Below, one piece after another: positions 51,412 through 59,535 of a DNA stretch of 64,000 nt. The stretch spans positions 4,501,501 to 4,565,500 of the forward strand of contig NZ_JAUSZH010000001.1 of NCBI RefSeq assembly GCF_030817355.1, given 5' to 3'. The stretch is from Streptomyces sp. V1I1. Lineage in GTDB: Bacteria; Actinomycetota; Actinomycetes; Streptomycetales; Streptomycetaceae. Position numbers and translations under genes: made by a program. The notes beneath the pieces are model-generated. The model was not told where the DNA came from and made no database searches. It saw nothing but the letters and a program-made list of their open reading frames with translations. Within the stretch, counting starts at the first letter, position 1, and each line of letters begins with the position of its first letter.

Positions 51412-51861
51412 ATGAACATGCCTGACCTGTCCCCTGGCAGCGACGCCGACGTCGCCGCCGTGAACGCTCTCCGCTCGGCCGTGATGCGGCTGGGCCGACG
51501 CCTGAAGCACCAGCGCGTCGACGAATCGCTGAGCCCCACCGAAATGTCGGTGCTCGGCACCCTCGCCCTTTGCGGCTCCGCCACCCCCGGCGAGCTGGCC
51601 CGCAAGGAGCATGTCCAGCCGCCGTCCATGACCCGGATAGTGGCGTTGCTCGAGGCCAAGGGACTGGTCCGGCTCGAGCCGCACCCCGATGACCGCCGGC
51701 AGAAGGTGGTCAGCCCGACCGAGCGGGCGGAAGCCATGCTCGAGGAGAGCCGCCGCAAGCGGAACGCCTGGCTGGCCTCGCTCGCAGAGGGTCTGGACGA
51801 GGACGAATGGGCGAAGCTGCGCGCAGCCGCCCCCGTACTGGAGAAGCTCGCACACCTGTAA
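51412..51861 (+). CDS. MarR-family transcriptional regulator
   Basis: A 149-residue winged-helix regulator. The DNA-binding core is TPGELARKEHVQPPSMTRIV with the wing HPDDRRQKVVSPTERAEAML. MarR proteins usually repress nearby efflux genes until a small molecule binds. It is followed after 28 bp by an MFS pump on the same strand, its probable target and partner in one operon. The ATG could be 51412 or 51418. Confidence 0.92.
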   Translation: MNMPDLSPGSDADVAAVNALRSAVMRLGRRLKHQRVDESLSPTEMSVLGTLALCGSATPGELARKEHVQPPSMTRIVALLEAKGLVRLEPHPDDRRQKVVSPTERAEAMLEESRRKRNAWLASLAEGLDEDEWAKLRAAAPVLEKLAHL

Positions 51862-51889
51862 CCAAGCACCTTTGAGGAGGCGAACCCTT

Positions 51890-53212
51890 TTGAGTACGGG
51901 ACCCGGAGCAGACTCCGCACCCGCACCCGCCCCTACAACCATGTTCAGCTCGCTGAAGATCCGTAACTACCGGCTCTTCGCCACCGGGCAAGTGGTCTCC
52001 AACACCGGCACCTGGATGCAGCGCATCGCCCAGGACTGGCTGGTACTGACGCTGACCGGATCCGCGTCCGCCGTCGGCATCACCATCGCGCTGCAGTTCC
52101 TGCCCATGCTTCTGTTCGGCCTGTACGGCGGCGTGCTCGCGGACCGGCTGCCCAAGCGGCCGCTGTTGCTGGCCACCCAGGTCGCGATGGGCATCACCGG
52201 CCTGGCGCTCGCCGTACTCACGCTCAGCGGCCATGTCCAGGTGTGGCACGTCTACCTCACGGCCTTTCTGCTCGGCCTCGTCACCGTCGTCGACAACCCG
52301 GCGCGCCAGTCGTTCGTCGCCGAGATGGTCGGTCCTGAGCAGCTGGGCAACGCGGTCAGCCTCAACTCCGCCAACTTCCAGTCCGCGCGGCTGGTCGGCC
52401 CGGCCGTCGCCGGTGTGCTGATCACGGCCGTCGGCAGCGGTTATGCCTTCCTGCTGAACGGACTGTCCTTCCTCGCGCCCATCGCGGGCCTGCTGCTGAT
52501 GCGCAACAGCGAGCTGCACAAGCTCCAGCGCGCACCGCGCGCCAAGGGGCAGCTGCGGGAAGGGCTGAAGTACGTCGCGGGCCGGCCCGAGCTGATCTGG
52601 CCGATCGTCCTCGTCGGCTTCATCGGCACCTTCGGCTTCAACTTCCCGATCTGGCTCTCGGCCTTCGTGGACGACGTCTACCACTCCGGCGCGAGTACGT
52701 ACGGCCTGCTCAACACCCTGATGGCGGCCGGATCCCTGGCGGGCGCCCTGCTCGCCGCCCGGCGCGGCACCTCGCGACTGCGGGTGCTGGTCGGCGCGGC
52801 GGTGCTGTTCGGCGTCCTGGAGATCGTGACCGCGTTCGCGCCGCAGTTCTGGATCTTCGCGGTGCTGATGGTGCCGATCGGGATGTTCGGCCTGACGGTC
52901 AACGTCACGGCCAACGCCAGCATTCAGATGGCGACGGAACCGGCCATGCGAGGCCGCGTGATGAGCCTGTTCATGATGGTCTTCGTGGGCGGTACGCCAC
53001 TGGGCGCGCCCCTCGTCGGCTGGATCACCGACACGTACGGACCGCGGATCGGCTTCGCGGCGGGTGGCACGGTGGCGCTGGTCGCGGCGATCGGAGTCGG
53101 CGTGATGCTCGCCCGTGTGGGCGGGCTGCGCCTCAAAATAGATCTGCGGCGGGGACGCAGGCATGTGGAGTTCGTCCCGAGGGCGAGGGACGAGCTGGCG
53201 ACGGCGGCGTGA
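51890..53212 (+). CDS. MFS transporter (EntS-like) in a MarR operon
   Basis: A 440-residue exporter. The start is placed at TTG 51890 because GAGGAGG lies 9 bp before it; the first ATG (51941) has no ribosome site. The membrane part begins SSLKIRNYRLFATGQVVSNTG, the usual opening of this subfamily. It has twelve segments and a loop GGVLADRLPKRPLLLATQV. The LVTVVDNPARQSFVAEMVGP segment is typical of EntS/enterobactin-exporter-type MFS proteins. The preceding MarR gene probably controls it. Confidence 0.88.
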   Translation: MSTGPGADSAPAPAPTTMFSSLKIRNYRLFATGQVVSNTGTWMQRIAQDWLVLTLTGSASAVGITIALQFLPMLLFGLYGGVLADRLPKRPLLLATQVAMGITGLALAVLTLSGHVQVWHVYLTAFLLGLVTVVDNPARQSFVAEMVGPEQLGNAVSLNSANFQSARLVGPAVAGVLITAVGSGYAFLLNGLSFLAPIAGLLLMRNSELHKLQRAPRAKGQLREGLKYVAGRPELIWPIVLVGFIGTFGFNFPIWLSAFVDDVYHSGASTYGLLNTLMAAGSLAGALLAARRGTSRLRVLVGAAVLFGVLEIVTAFAPQFWIFAVLMVPIGMFGLTVNVTANASIQMATEPAMRGRVMSLFMMVFVGGTPLGAPLVGWITDTYGPRIGFAAGGTVALVAAIGVGVMLARVGGLRLKIDLRRGRRHVEFVPRARDELATAA

Positions 53213-53242
53213 GCGGGCCGCGCGTGCGGCCGGGGTCCGCCG

Positions 53243-53378
53243 GTCTGTACGGCTCGGGCCGCGCGGTCTGTATGACGCGGGCCGCGCGGTCTGTATGAAC
53301 GGACCGCGGCCTGTACGGGGTCGGGCCGCGCGATCCACACGGCTCGGGCCGTGCGGTCGGTACGGCCCGGGCCCCGGG
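53243..53378 (+). repeat. Degenerate ~23-bp tandem repeats after the MFS gene
   Basis: About six copies of a 20-24-bp unit, best seen as GTCTGTACGGCTCGGGCCG followed by CGCG. Copies lie at 53243-53265, 53266-53288, 53289-53308, 53309-53332, 53333-53355 and 53356-53378. They differ at many positions. They fill most of the non-coding gap before the ThpR gene. Confidence 0.85.
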
Positions 53379-53436
53379 TCCGTAGGACACGGTCCCACCC
53401 GTCCCGTACCGCCCCCGTTTGGGCCAGACTCGGATC

Positions 53437-54006
53437 ATGAGACTTTTTGCTGCCGTACTGCCGCCGGCCCCGGCCGCCGGTGAACTCGCCCTCGCCGTAG
53501 ACCGGTTGAGGACCCTGCCCGGCGCGGACGGCCTGCGCTGGACCGGCCGGGACGGCTGGCACTTCACGCTCGCCTTCATGGGCGAGGTCGACGACAGCCT
53601 GCTCCCCGAGCTGCACGAGCGGCTCGGGCGGGCCGCCCACAGGACCGCGTCCTTCCCGCTGCGCCTCCACCGCGGCGGACGGTTCGGCCGACGGGCGCTG
53701 TGGGCGGGCGTGGCGGGCGGTCTGGAGGAGATGCGCATGCTCGCGGAACGCGCCGACGCGGCGGCCCGGCGGTCCGGGGTCAGCATGGAGGAGCACCGCC
53801 GGTACCACTCGCATCTCACGATCGCCCGCAGCCGCGACGACGCGGATCTGCGCCCGTACGTCGAGGCGCTCGACACCTTCGAGGGCACGCCCTGGGAGGT
53901 GGCCGAGCTCGCGCTCGTACGCAGCAATCTGCCGGTGAGCGGGGTACGGGGCGAGCAGCCGCGGTACGAGACGGTCGGGTCCTGGCCGCTCGAACCGGCG
54001 AGTTAA
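53437..54006 (+). CDS. thpR: RNA 2',3'-cyclic phosphodiesterase
   Basis: A 189-residue protein of the 2H phosphoesterase superfamily. The two catalytic H-x-T-x motifs are seen in GWHFTLAFMGEVDDS near residue 48 and RRYHSHLTIARSRDDA near residue 128. The family opens RNA 2',3'-cyclic phosphates and was first known as a 2'-5' RNA ligase. The ATG at 53437 gives the canonical start MRLFAAVLPP. A 29-codon membrane peptide gene follows closely. Confidence 0.9.
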   Translation: MRLFAAVLPPAPAAGELALAVDRLRTLPGADGLRWTGRDGWHFTLAFMGEVDDSLLPELHERLGRAAHRTASFPLRLHRGGRFGRRALWAGVAGGLEEMRMLAERADAAARRSGVSMEEHRRYHSHLTIARSRDDADLRPYVEALDTFEGTPWEVAELALVRSNLPVSGVRGEQPRYETVGSWPLEPAS

Positions 54007-54015
54007 CCTCATTAC

Positions 54016-54105
54016 GTGAACCCCAAGACCAGAAACCAGATCATGGCCGGCGTGCTCGTGCTGATATTCGCGATCGTCGCCGTGGCGGCCGTGGTCGGTC
54101 AGTAA
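54016..54105 (+). CDS. 29-residue single-segment membrane peptide
   Basis: GTG 54016 opens a 29-codon frame ending at TAA 54105. The peptide is VNPKTRNQIMAGVLVLIFAI followed by a short hydrophobic end, so it has a basic N-terminus and one membrane segment. It resembles the very small transporter-associated peptides annotated in Streptomyces (SGM_5486-like), from memory. It starts 10 bp after the ThpR stop, which suggests cotranscription. Short length makes this tentative. Confidence 0.55.
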   Translation: MNPKTRNQIMAGVLVLIFAIVAVAAVVGQ

Positions 54106-54145
54106 CCCTGACCGCCCCACGGCCTTGTCCCGGGCCTGTCAGGCC

Positions 54146-55135
54146 CTACCAGGCGAAGGCCTCCGGCGAGGGCCCCGGCCCCGGGAAGATCTCGTCCAGC
54201 TCGGACAGCAACTCGTCGCTCAGCTCCAGTTCGACGGCGCGCAGCGCGGAGGCGAGCTGGTCCGCCGTACGCGGCCCGACGATGGGCCCGGTGACCCCCG
54301 GCCGGGTGAGCAGCCAGGCCAGCGCGGTCTCGCCCGGCTCCAGGCCGTGCTTGTCGAGCAGGTCCTCGTACGCCTGGATCTGCGCACGGGTCTCGGCGTC
54401 GGCGAGGGCTTCCGCGGCCCGCCCGGAGGCACGCCGTCCGCCTTCGGTCTCCTTCTTGATGACTCCGCCGAGCAGCCCGCCCTGCAGCGGCGACCACGGG
54501 ATCACGCCGAGGCCGTACTCCTGCGCGGCCGGGATGACCTCCATCTCGGCGCGGCGCTCGGCGAGGTTGTACAGACACTGCTCGCTGACCAGGCCGAACG
54601 AGCCGAGGCGGCGGGCGGTCTCATTGGTCTGCGCGATCTTCCAGCCGGGGAAGTTGCTGGAGCCCGCGTAAAGGATCTTGCCCTGCTTGATGAGGACGTC
54701 GATCGCCTGCCAGATCTCCTCGACGGGCGTGTCCCGGTCGATGTGGTGGAACTGGTAGAGGTCGATGTAGTCGGTCCGCAGCCGCTTGAGGCTGGCATCG
54801 ACGGCGCGGCGGATGTTCAGTGCGGACAGCTTGTCGTGGTTGGGCCAGGCGTCGCTGTCGGCGGCCATGTTCGCGTACACCTTGGTGGCGAGCACGACCT
54901 TGTCGCGGCGGTCGCCACCCTTGGCGAACCAGCTGCCGATGATCTCCTCGGTGCGGCCCTTGTTCTCGCCCCAGCCGTAGACATTGGCGGTGTCGAAGAA
55001 GTTGATCCCCGCGCCGAGCGCGGCGTCCATGATGGTGTGGCTGTCGGCCTCTTCGGTGAGAGGCCCGAAGTTCATCGTCCCGAGGACGAGTCGGCTGACC
55101 TTGAGTCCGGTGCGTCCGAGCTGCGTGTACTTCAT
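54146..55135 (-). CDS. Aldo/keto reductase
   Basis: A 329-residue NADPH-dependent oxidoreductase of the AKR superfamily. The start MKYTQLGRTGLKVSRLVLG is typical. The catalytic Asp and Tyr are in FFDTANVYGWGENKG, the Lys in VVLATKVYANM and the His in LYQFHHIDRDTPVEE. Substrate is unknown; ketones, aldehydes or sugars are usual. ATG 55135 is preferred to a TTG three codons upstream. A Uma2 pseudogene lies between it and the MarR gene. Confidence 0.93.
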   Translation of the reverse strand: MKYTQLGRTGLKVSRLVLGTMNFGPLTEEADSHTIMDAALGAGINFFDTANVYGWGENKGRTEEIIGSWFAKGGDRRDKVVLATKVYANMAADSDAWPNHDKLSALNIRRAVDASLKRLRTDYIDLYQFHHIDRDTPVEEIWQAIDVLIKQGKILYAGSSNFPGWKIAQTNETARRLGSFGLVSEQCLYNLAERRAEMEVIPAAQEYGLGVIPWSPLQGGLLGGVIKKETEGGRRASGRAAEALADAETRAQIQAYEDLLDKHGLEPGETALAWLLTRPGVTGPIVGPRTADQLASALRAVELELSDELLSELDEIFPGPGPSPEAFAW

Positions 55136-55185
55136 GAGTACCAAGCCAACGCCTTCGAGCGCGCTCGAGGCAAGGGCGGACGGGG

Positions 55186-55551
55186 TCAGTCGCGGGGGAA
55201 TTCACCGGTGGTGAGGGTGAGGCCGACGGAGGTGGCGGTGAGGTCGATCTCCCCGCCGAAGGCGACGGTGAGCTCGCTGAGGTAGTCCCCGTCCTCGGGC
55301 TGGGTCTAGGCGCGGCACTTGCCCAGGTGCGGGTCGACTATGAGGTACACCGGGACCTCGGCCGTGGCGTACGCGGTCTTCTTCGGGTAGTAGCCGTGGA
55401 TGTTGGCGGCTGTGGCCTCAGGGGTGACCTCGGCGACGAGATCAATGTCCTGATACCGCCAGCGGTCACTCGGGTCCAGGACTCCGCCGTCCCTGATCGC
55501 GAGCACGCTTGGCGCGAAGCCTGGGCGCTCGCCGTGGCGAGAACCCGTCAC
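55186..55551 (-). pseudogene. Uma2-family nuclease-like remnant
   Basis: Read leftwards, homology begins with PSVLAIRDGGVLDPSDRW, YQDIDLVAEVTPEATAANI and AEVPVYLIVDPHLGKCRA. A TAG at 55308-55306 then interrupts the frame, which continues as TQPEDGDYLSELTVAFGGE to a normal end at 55186. An intact Uma2 protein is about 190 residues; here the first half is missing too, replaced by the end of the MarR gene. The TAG probably replaced a Tyr codon. So the gene is both 5'-truncated and stopped. Confidence 0.8.
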
Positions 55552-56063
55552 GCGCCGCCGAACCAGCCCGCGGCGTCGAGCCGGAAGGCCTCGGCCGGGA
55601 CGACCGTACGCAGCGCGTCCTCGATATCGGCCACGCGCCCCGCGCCGAGCGCGTCCGCCCACTCCGCGCGCAGCTGGTCGAAGATCGCGGCCGAGCGGGC
55701 GAGGGCGTCCATTCCGTGCGCGGTCAGCCGGATCCGCTTGCGGCGCGCGTCGGCCGGGTCGTCGGTGCGCTCGGCATAACCCAGGGCGACGAGGCGGTCG
55801 ACCGTCTTGCCGGCGGCCTGTTTGGAGACCCCGAGCCGCCGCCCGATCTCGCTGGCGGTCGCGCCGTGCGCGCCGATGGCCTGCATGGCGAAGCCGTGCG
55901 CGGGCCGTACATCCGGGTGTCCCTGCGCGGCCAGCTCCGCGTGGAGCCGGTCGATAAGGGAGCGGAACCCGGCGAAGAGCAGCAGGGGCAGCTCGTAACC
56001 CGGCACGTCGGCAACGGTGTTGCGCACTTCGACAACCTGGTTTACCTTCTTGTCGTCAACCAC
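55548..56063 (-). CDS. MarR-family transcriptional regulator
   Basis: A 171-residue protein. The winged helix spans TASEIGRRLGVSKQAAGKTV and the wing RTDDPADARRKRIRLTAHG. The start is placed at GTG 56063. No ribosome site precedes it, but TATAAT (complement at 56071-56076) lies 7 bp upstream, which suits a leaderless transcript. It is divergent from the AhpD-like gene and probably regulates it. The truncated Uma2 frame begins at its stop codon. Confidence 0.87.
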   Translation of the reverse strand: MVDDKKVNQVVEVRNTVADVPGYELPLLLFAGFRSLIDRLHAELAAQGHPDVRPAHGFAMQAIGAHGATASEIGRRLGVSKQAAGKTVDRLVALGYAERTDDPADARRKRIRLTAHGMDALARSAAIFDQLRAEWADALGAGRVADIEDALRTVVPAEAFRLDAAGWFGGA

Positions 56064-56071
56064 GTTGTCGA
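56056..56071. promoter_or_regulatory. Possible MarR operator and -10 box between divergent genes
   Basis: TCAACCACGTTGTCGA is an imperfect 16-bp palindrome that spans the putative MarR start. It touches ATTATA (56071-56076), the complement of a TATAAT -10 box for leftward transcription. Confidence 0.4.
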
Positions 56072-56087
56072 TTATAGGAGCCGCCAC

Positions 56088-56600
56088 ATGTTCGCTGAAC
56101 ACACCCTGGAATCGGCGCCGGCCGCCTCGCGCCGCGCCATGGAGTCGACGACGAAGCGCCTGGGCCACCTGCCGCCGGCCGTCGCCAGACTCGCCTCCTC
56201 GCCCCACCTGCTGGACGGCTTCCTCAAGCTCAGTGCGATGTTCGAGCAGACGACCCTCGACCCGGTCGCCCGCGAAGTGGTCGTCATGACGGTCGCGGCG
56301 CGGAACGAGTGCCATGTGTGCGTGGCGATGCACACCGGCAAGCTGCGCACGCTGGGTGCGGAGGAAGGGCTGATCGCCGCGCTGTGCGAGCAGAAGCCGC
56401 TGGCCGACGAGCGCCTGGAAGCGGTACGGCAGTTCACGCTGGAGGTGTTGCGTACGGCAGGGGGCGTGGGCGACGAGGAGCTGGGGGCGTTCCTGGCGCG
56501 GGGCTACACGGAGCAGAACGCGCTGGAGGTGGTCATGGGCATCGGGACGTACACGATGTCGACGCTGGCGAACCGGCTTACACGCGCACCGCTTCAGTAG
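56088..56600 (+). CDS. AhpD-like (carboxymuconolactone decarboxylase family) protein
   Basis: A 170-residue protein. The redox motif C-x-x-C with a following His is in RNECHVCVAMHTGKLR near residue 82, as in AhpD peroxidase partners. The flanking helices (LDGFLKLSAMFEQTTLDPVAR and GDEELGAFLARGYTEQNALE) fit the CMD fold. It probably reduces peroxides or acts as a thiol oxidoreductase. The divergent MarR regulator is a likely sensor of oxidants. GGAG precedes the ATG. Confidence 0.88.
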   Translation: MFAEHTLESAPAASRRAMESTTKRLGHLPPAVARLASSPHLLDGFLKLSAMFEQTTLDPVAREVVVMTVAARNECHVCVAMHTGKLRTLGAEEGLIAALCEQKPLADERLEAVRQFTLEVLRTAGGVGDEELGAFLARGYTEQNALEVVMGIGTYTMSTLANRLTRAPLQ

Positions 56601-56833
56601 CGGCCGGATTTGGTCGGTGCACGCCAAAATTCGTTGCGAACGTCCTTGCCTTCTCGAGGCGCCCGTGCCCCAATGCAATTGTCACTGACTGCCCATCAGA
56701 CCCAGAGCGGTCGGCGCGGGAATCGAGCCACTGGGCAATCCCCAACACCCCCCCACCCCACGGATCCCGCGAGCCCGCGCAGTGGCAGTCGGCGACGCCA
56801 GCCCGTACCCCCCCCACATGAAGGCGGACCCCC

Positions 56834-57301
56834 ATGAGGCACGGCAGACTCGGAATCGGCGCATTACTGGGCATCGGCGTGATGGCCGCGGGTTCGCTCG
56901 CCATGGCGCCCATCGCGAACGCGGTGACGCCGGAAACAGCCACCATCTCCTTCGACTGCGGTTCGTTCGGCTCGGGCACGGCGACGCTCACGGCCACCCA
57001 GGACGGGACGGCCGCGACCATCAGCGTGTCCACATCGGCCATTACGTCTCCCATCGCCATCTCGGCGAACTCGGTCAAATCGACCCTCACTCTGACCAAG
57101 AACGGCTCAGGCACCGCGACGTTCACCGGCAACGCCAACCCGGCAATCCCTGCCGGGGGCGCGGTCTCCACCGGACCGCTCGACGGAACGGTCGCCGCGG
57201 GCGACAGCCTGGAGGCGAAGTCGCTGGAGGTCGTGGTCTTCGGCATCACCGCGAACTGCACCGCGACTTCCGCGCAGTCTCCCGGCCCGTTCGTGTTCTG
57301 A
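56834..57301 (+). CDS. Secreted beta-rich protein
   Basis: A 155-residue protein with a signal peptide (RHGRLGIGALLGIGVMAAGS ... IANA), probably cleaved after residue 30. The mature part is rich in Thr, Ser, Ala and Gly, with alternating hydrophobic residues such as GTATLTATQDGTAATISVST, suggesting a small beta sandwich. Two cysteines (FDCGSFGSG and ANCTATS) could form a disulfide across the domain. No family was recognised. It is a single-gene unit with a strong terminator. Confidence 0.78.
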   Translation: MRHGRLGIGALLGIGVMAAGSLAMAPIANAVTPETATISFDCGSFGSGTATLTATQDGTAATISVSTSAITSPIAISANSVKSTLTLTKNGSGTATFTGNANPAIPAGGAVSTGPLDGTVAAGDSLEAKSLEVVVFGITANCTATSAQSPGPFVF

Positions 57302-57328
57302 CAGCTGGGCGGGAGCAACGGAACCCAA

Positions 57329-57364
57329 AGGGCGGCGTCGCGCACACTCGCGTGGCGCCGCCCT
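57329..57364 (+). terminator. Terminator after the secreted-protein gene
   Basis: The arms AGGGCGGCG and CGCCGCCCT enclose an inner GCG/CGC pairing around a CACACT loop. Confidence 0.8.
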
Positions 57365-57371
57365 GACTGGC

Positions 57372-57545
57372 TTACCTGACGGACTCGATGAAGGCGGTCC
57401 AGGCGGTGGGGGAGAGGGCGAGGGCGCGGCGGGCCGGGTTCTTGGAGTCGCGGACGTGGATGGTGTGGGGGCAGGTGGCGACTTCGACGCACTCGCCCTC
57501 GCCGCCGCTGTAGCTGCTCTTGAACCAGTCGAGGTCCGTGTTCAT
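57372..57545 (-). CDS. DUF397 domain protein
   Basis: A 57-residue protein read leftwards from ATG 57545. It has the full DUF397 pattern: LDWFKSSYSGGEGECVEVA at the start, then HTIHVRDSKNPARRALALSP and a terminal TAWTAFIESVR. Such proteins are partners of XRE-type regulators. Its start codon overlaps the stop of the upstream regulator-like frame (ATGA), as expected for an XRE-DUF397 pair. The regulator itself is largely missing here. Confidence 0.85.
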   Translation of the reverse strand: MNTDLDWFKSSYSGGEGECVEVATCPHTIHVRDSKNPARRALALSPTAWTAFIESVR

Positions 57546-57715
57546 AGCCCCTGTGCCACCTGTTCGATCAATTTCGCGGACTCTTCGGGATCGAGGGCCT
57601 GCGCCCGCAGGATTCCACGAGATGGTGATGTGTGCTGCACGGTGATCGTGTCATTACGTTCCGTAGATGGAGCAGTCCGCCGGAGCCCGGCGACAGTCCA
57701 GCGTCCCGACAGCAT
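57542..57715 (-). pseudogene. C-terminal remnant of an XRE-type regulator
   Basis: An open frame of 57 codons, read leftwards from ATG 57715, ends IL RAQALDPEESAKLIEQVAQGL and overlaps the DUF397 start by 3 nt. This ending resembles the last helix of Scr1/DUF5753 regulators that precede DUF397 genes. No helix-turn-helix is found upstream; the frame simply continues in unrelated sequence. The most likely reading is a regulator gene that lost its 5' part. A short genuine peptide cannot be excluded. Confidence 0.5.
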
Positions 57716-57923
57716 CCCCGAGTGTCTCCCGGGTGCGGAGGTTGCTCCAGCAGCCCTTCTTCGTACAGGTGTTGCAGTATCCGGGAATGGTCACAGCGTC
57801 GTCGCGGGTCGAGGATCTGCCTTCCCTCGGCCCACTCACCTCGCGCATGGTGATCAGACGACCGCTCACCACAGGGAACGGGCATCCGCCGCCGGCCCCC
57901 TTCCATGACACGGGGAACACACA

Positions 57924-58703
57924 ATGGCCTCCACCCTCCGCGCCAAGTCTTTTCTCGTCGCCGCCGCGTTCCTCGCGGGTACCACTCTGCTGACCGCCTG
58001 CCAGGGCGACCCCAAGGGCGCGGACTCCTCGTCGAGGACCGGTGCCTCCGCAGCGTCGGGGGTGGAGGCGGCGGCGAAGTCCAAGGGGGTCAGCGGGACC
58101 TTCGTCGGCGGCACGGTGGAGTATCTGGCGCCGGGCAAGCACATCGTCAACGCCAACGGCAAGGAGCAGCAGTTCTTCGTTGCCGAGGACACCAAGGTCT
58201 ACGGCGCGGGCGCCATCTGCGGCAAGAACGACCCCGCCGCCGACACCCCCTGCAAGGTCGACGACCTGGAGAAGGCCCTCAAGGAGGGGTCGATCGCCGC
58301 GGACGTGGTCATGAAGGACGGCATCGCCACCAAGGTCACCGAGCGCCCGGCACCGGACGAGGGCCCCGCTGTCGACGACAGCAAGAGCGGCTCCGGCGCC
58401 CCGGAGTCGACCATCGACGGCATCAACAAGGGCAAGGGCGTCAACGGCACCTGGTTCGGCAACGTGTCCTACCTGGCGCCGGGCAAGTACACCGTCTCGG
58501 ACATGAAGGGAACCGAGCAGCAGTTCTTCGTCGCCGAGGACACCAAGATCTGGGGCTACGGCGACATCTGCGGCGACGAGGCCGGACAGGCCGGCACCGA
58601 GTGCACCGAAGAAGAACTGGAGGCGGCCACCAAGGGCACCGGCGTGTCCGCCGAGGTCGTCGTCGTCAACGGCATCGCCACCACCATCCGCGACGACCAC
58701 TGA
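57924..58703 (+). CDS. Lipoprotein with two tandem copies of an unknown domain
   Basis: A 259-residue lipoprotein with lipobox LLTAC near residue 26. After a Ser/Ala linker, two homologous blocks of about 85 residues follow. Block 1 contains GVSGTFVGGTVEYLAPGKHI, EQQFFVAEDTKVYGAGAICG and DVVMKDGIATKV. Block 2 contains GVNGTWFGNVSYLAPGKYTV, EQQFFVAEDTKIWGYGDICG and EVVVVNGIATTI. Each block has two cysteines, probably disulfide-bonded. The domain was not recognised. It is likely anchored on the outer membrane face and may bind a ligand or metal. Confidence 0.82.
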   Translation: MASTLRAKSFLVAAAFLAGTTLLTACQGDPKGADSSSRTGASAASGVEAAAKSKGVSGTFVGGTVEYLAPGKHIVNANGKEQQFFVAEDTKVYGAGAICGKNDPAADTPCKVDDLEKALKEGSIAADVVMKDGIATKVTERPAPDEGPAVDDSKSGSGAPESTIDGINKGKGVNGTWFGNVSYLAPGKYTVSDMKGTEQQFFVAEDTKIWGYGDICGDEAGQAGTECTEEELEAATKGTGVSAEVVVVNGIATTIRDDH

Positions 58704-58721
58704 CCTCACACCTACCGCTGG

Positions 58722-59423
58722 TCAGCGGCTGACCGACCCGTACGGCCCGCCCAAGCCCCAAGCCTGGTGCATCGCCCCCGCGAACGCCGCCGCCAGTTTG
58801 TGTTCGCCCGACGGGCCCGGGTGCGTCCCGTCGTACGTGTCCCTGTCGATGGCGTACGACTCCGGGCGCGATGCCAGCAGGATCGGCGAAATCGCCGAGT
58901 CCAGGTCCGCGACCGACTTCGCCAGCAGCTCGTTGAAGCGGTCGCACTCCGCCGCGAAGGGCGCGTCCGTGCGGGCGCGGATGTTGGGGATGACCGGCAG
59001 CAGGATCATCCGCACATGCGGGTTTGCCGCGCGGGCCTCGGCGATGAAATGGCGGGCGTTCAGGGCGGTTTGGGCGCTGTCCGTGTAGAAGCCGAGGTCT
59101 ATCAGGCCGAGCGAGACCAGCAGTATGTCGGCCTGCTCCGCGGCGACCGTCTCCCGGACGATCGGCGCCATGTGCAGCCAGCCCTCTCCCCAGCCCGCGA
59201 GGTGCCTGCGGGCGTCGGCGGGGAAGGCGGGGTCCGCGTACGAGGCGCCGACGGGGGCGTTGGCGACGGTGTCGTACAGCTCGGTGCGCGGGCCGACGAT
59301 CTTGTACGGGCCGTCGAAGGACGTGGCCAGGTGCTGCCACATGCGGTAGCGCCAGGTGTAATCGCCGGCGCGTCCGATGGTCATGGAGTCGCCGACGAAC
59401 ATGAAACGCATGGGCGCAATCAT
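58722..59423 (-). CDS. SGNH/GDSL hydrolase
   Basis: A 233-residue esterase-like protein. Block I is MRFMFVGDSMTIGRAGDYTW (catalytic Ser in GDS), the Gly block is ASYADPAFPAD, the Asn block is VSLGLIDLGF-like, and block V is DGTHPGPSGEHKLA with the Asp and His. No signal peptide is seen, so it may act in the cytoplasm; the substrate is unknown. ATG 59423 and the ATG at 59411 are both possible starts. It converges on the duplicated-domain lipoprotein with 18 bp between stops. Confidence 0.87.
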   Translation of the reverse strand: MIAPMRFMFVGDSMTIGRAGDYTWRYRMWQHLATSFDGPYKIVGPRTELYDTVANAPVGASYADPAFPADARRHLAGWGEGWLHMAPIVRETVAAEQADILLVSLGLIDLGFYTDSAQTALNARHFIAEARAANPHVRMILLPVIPNIRARTDAPFAAECDRFNELLAKSVADLDSAISPILLASRPESYAIDRDTYDGTHPGPSGEHKLAAAFAGAMHQAWGLGGPYGSVSR

Positions 59424-59535
59424 GGCCGATCAAGGCGCGCACCTGCGATGTGAGGCTGGACACGGGCGGCTCGGACGGATGGGGCGGCCGGGCCGTCGAC
59501 GGTGCCTGCTGATCGCGTCGTGGCAGGCTGGGGCA

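Noticed and set aside
53243..53378. Tandem repeats as a CRISPR array
   Set aside because: The units abut without unique spacers and differ from one another.
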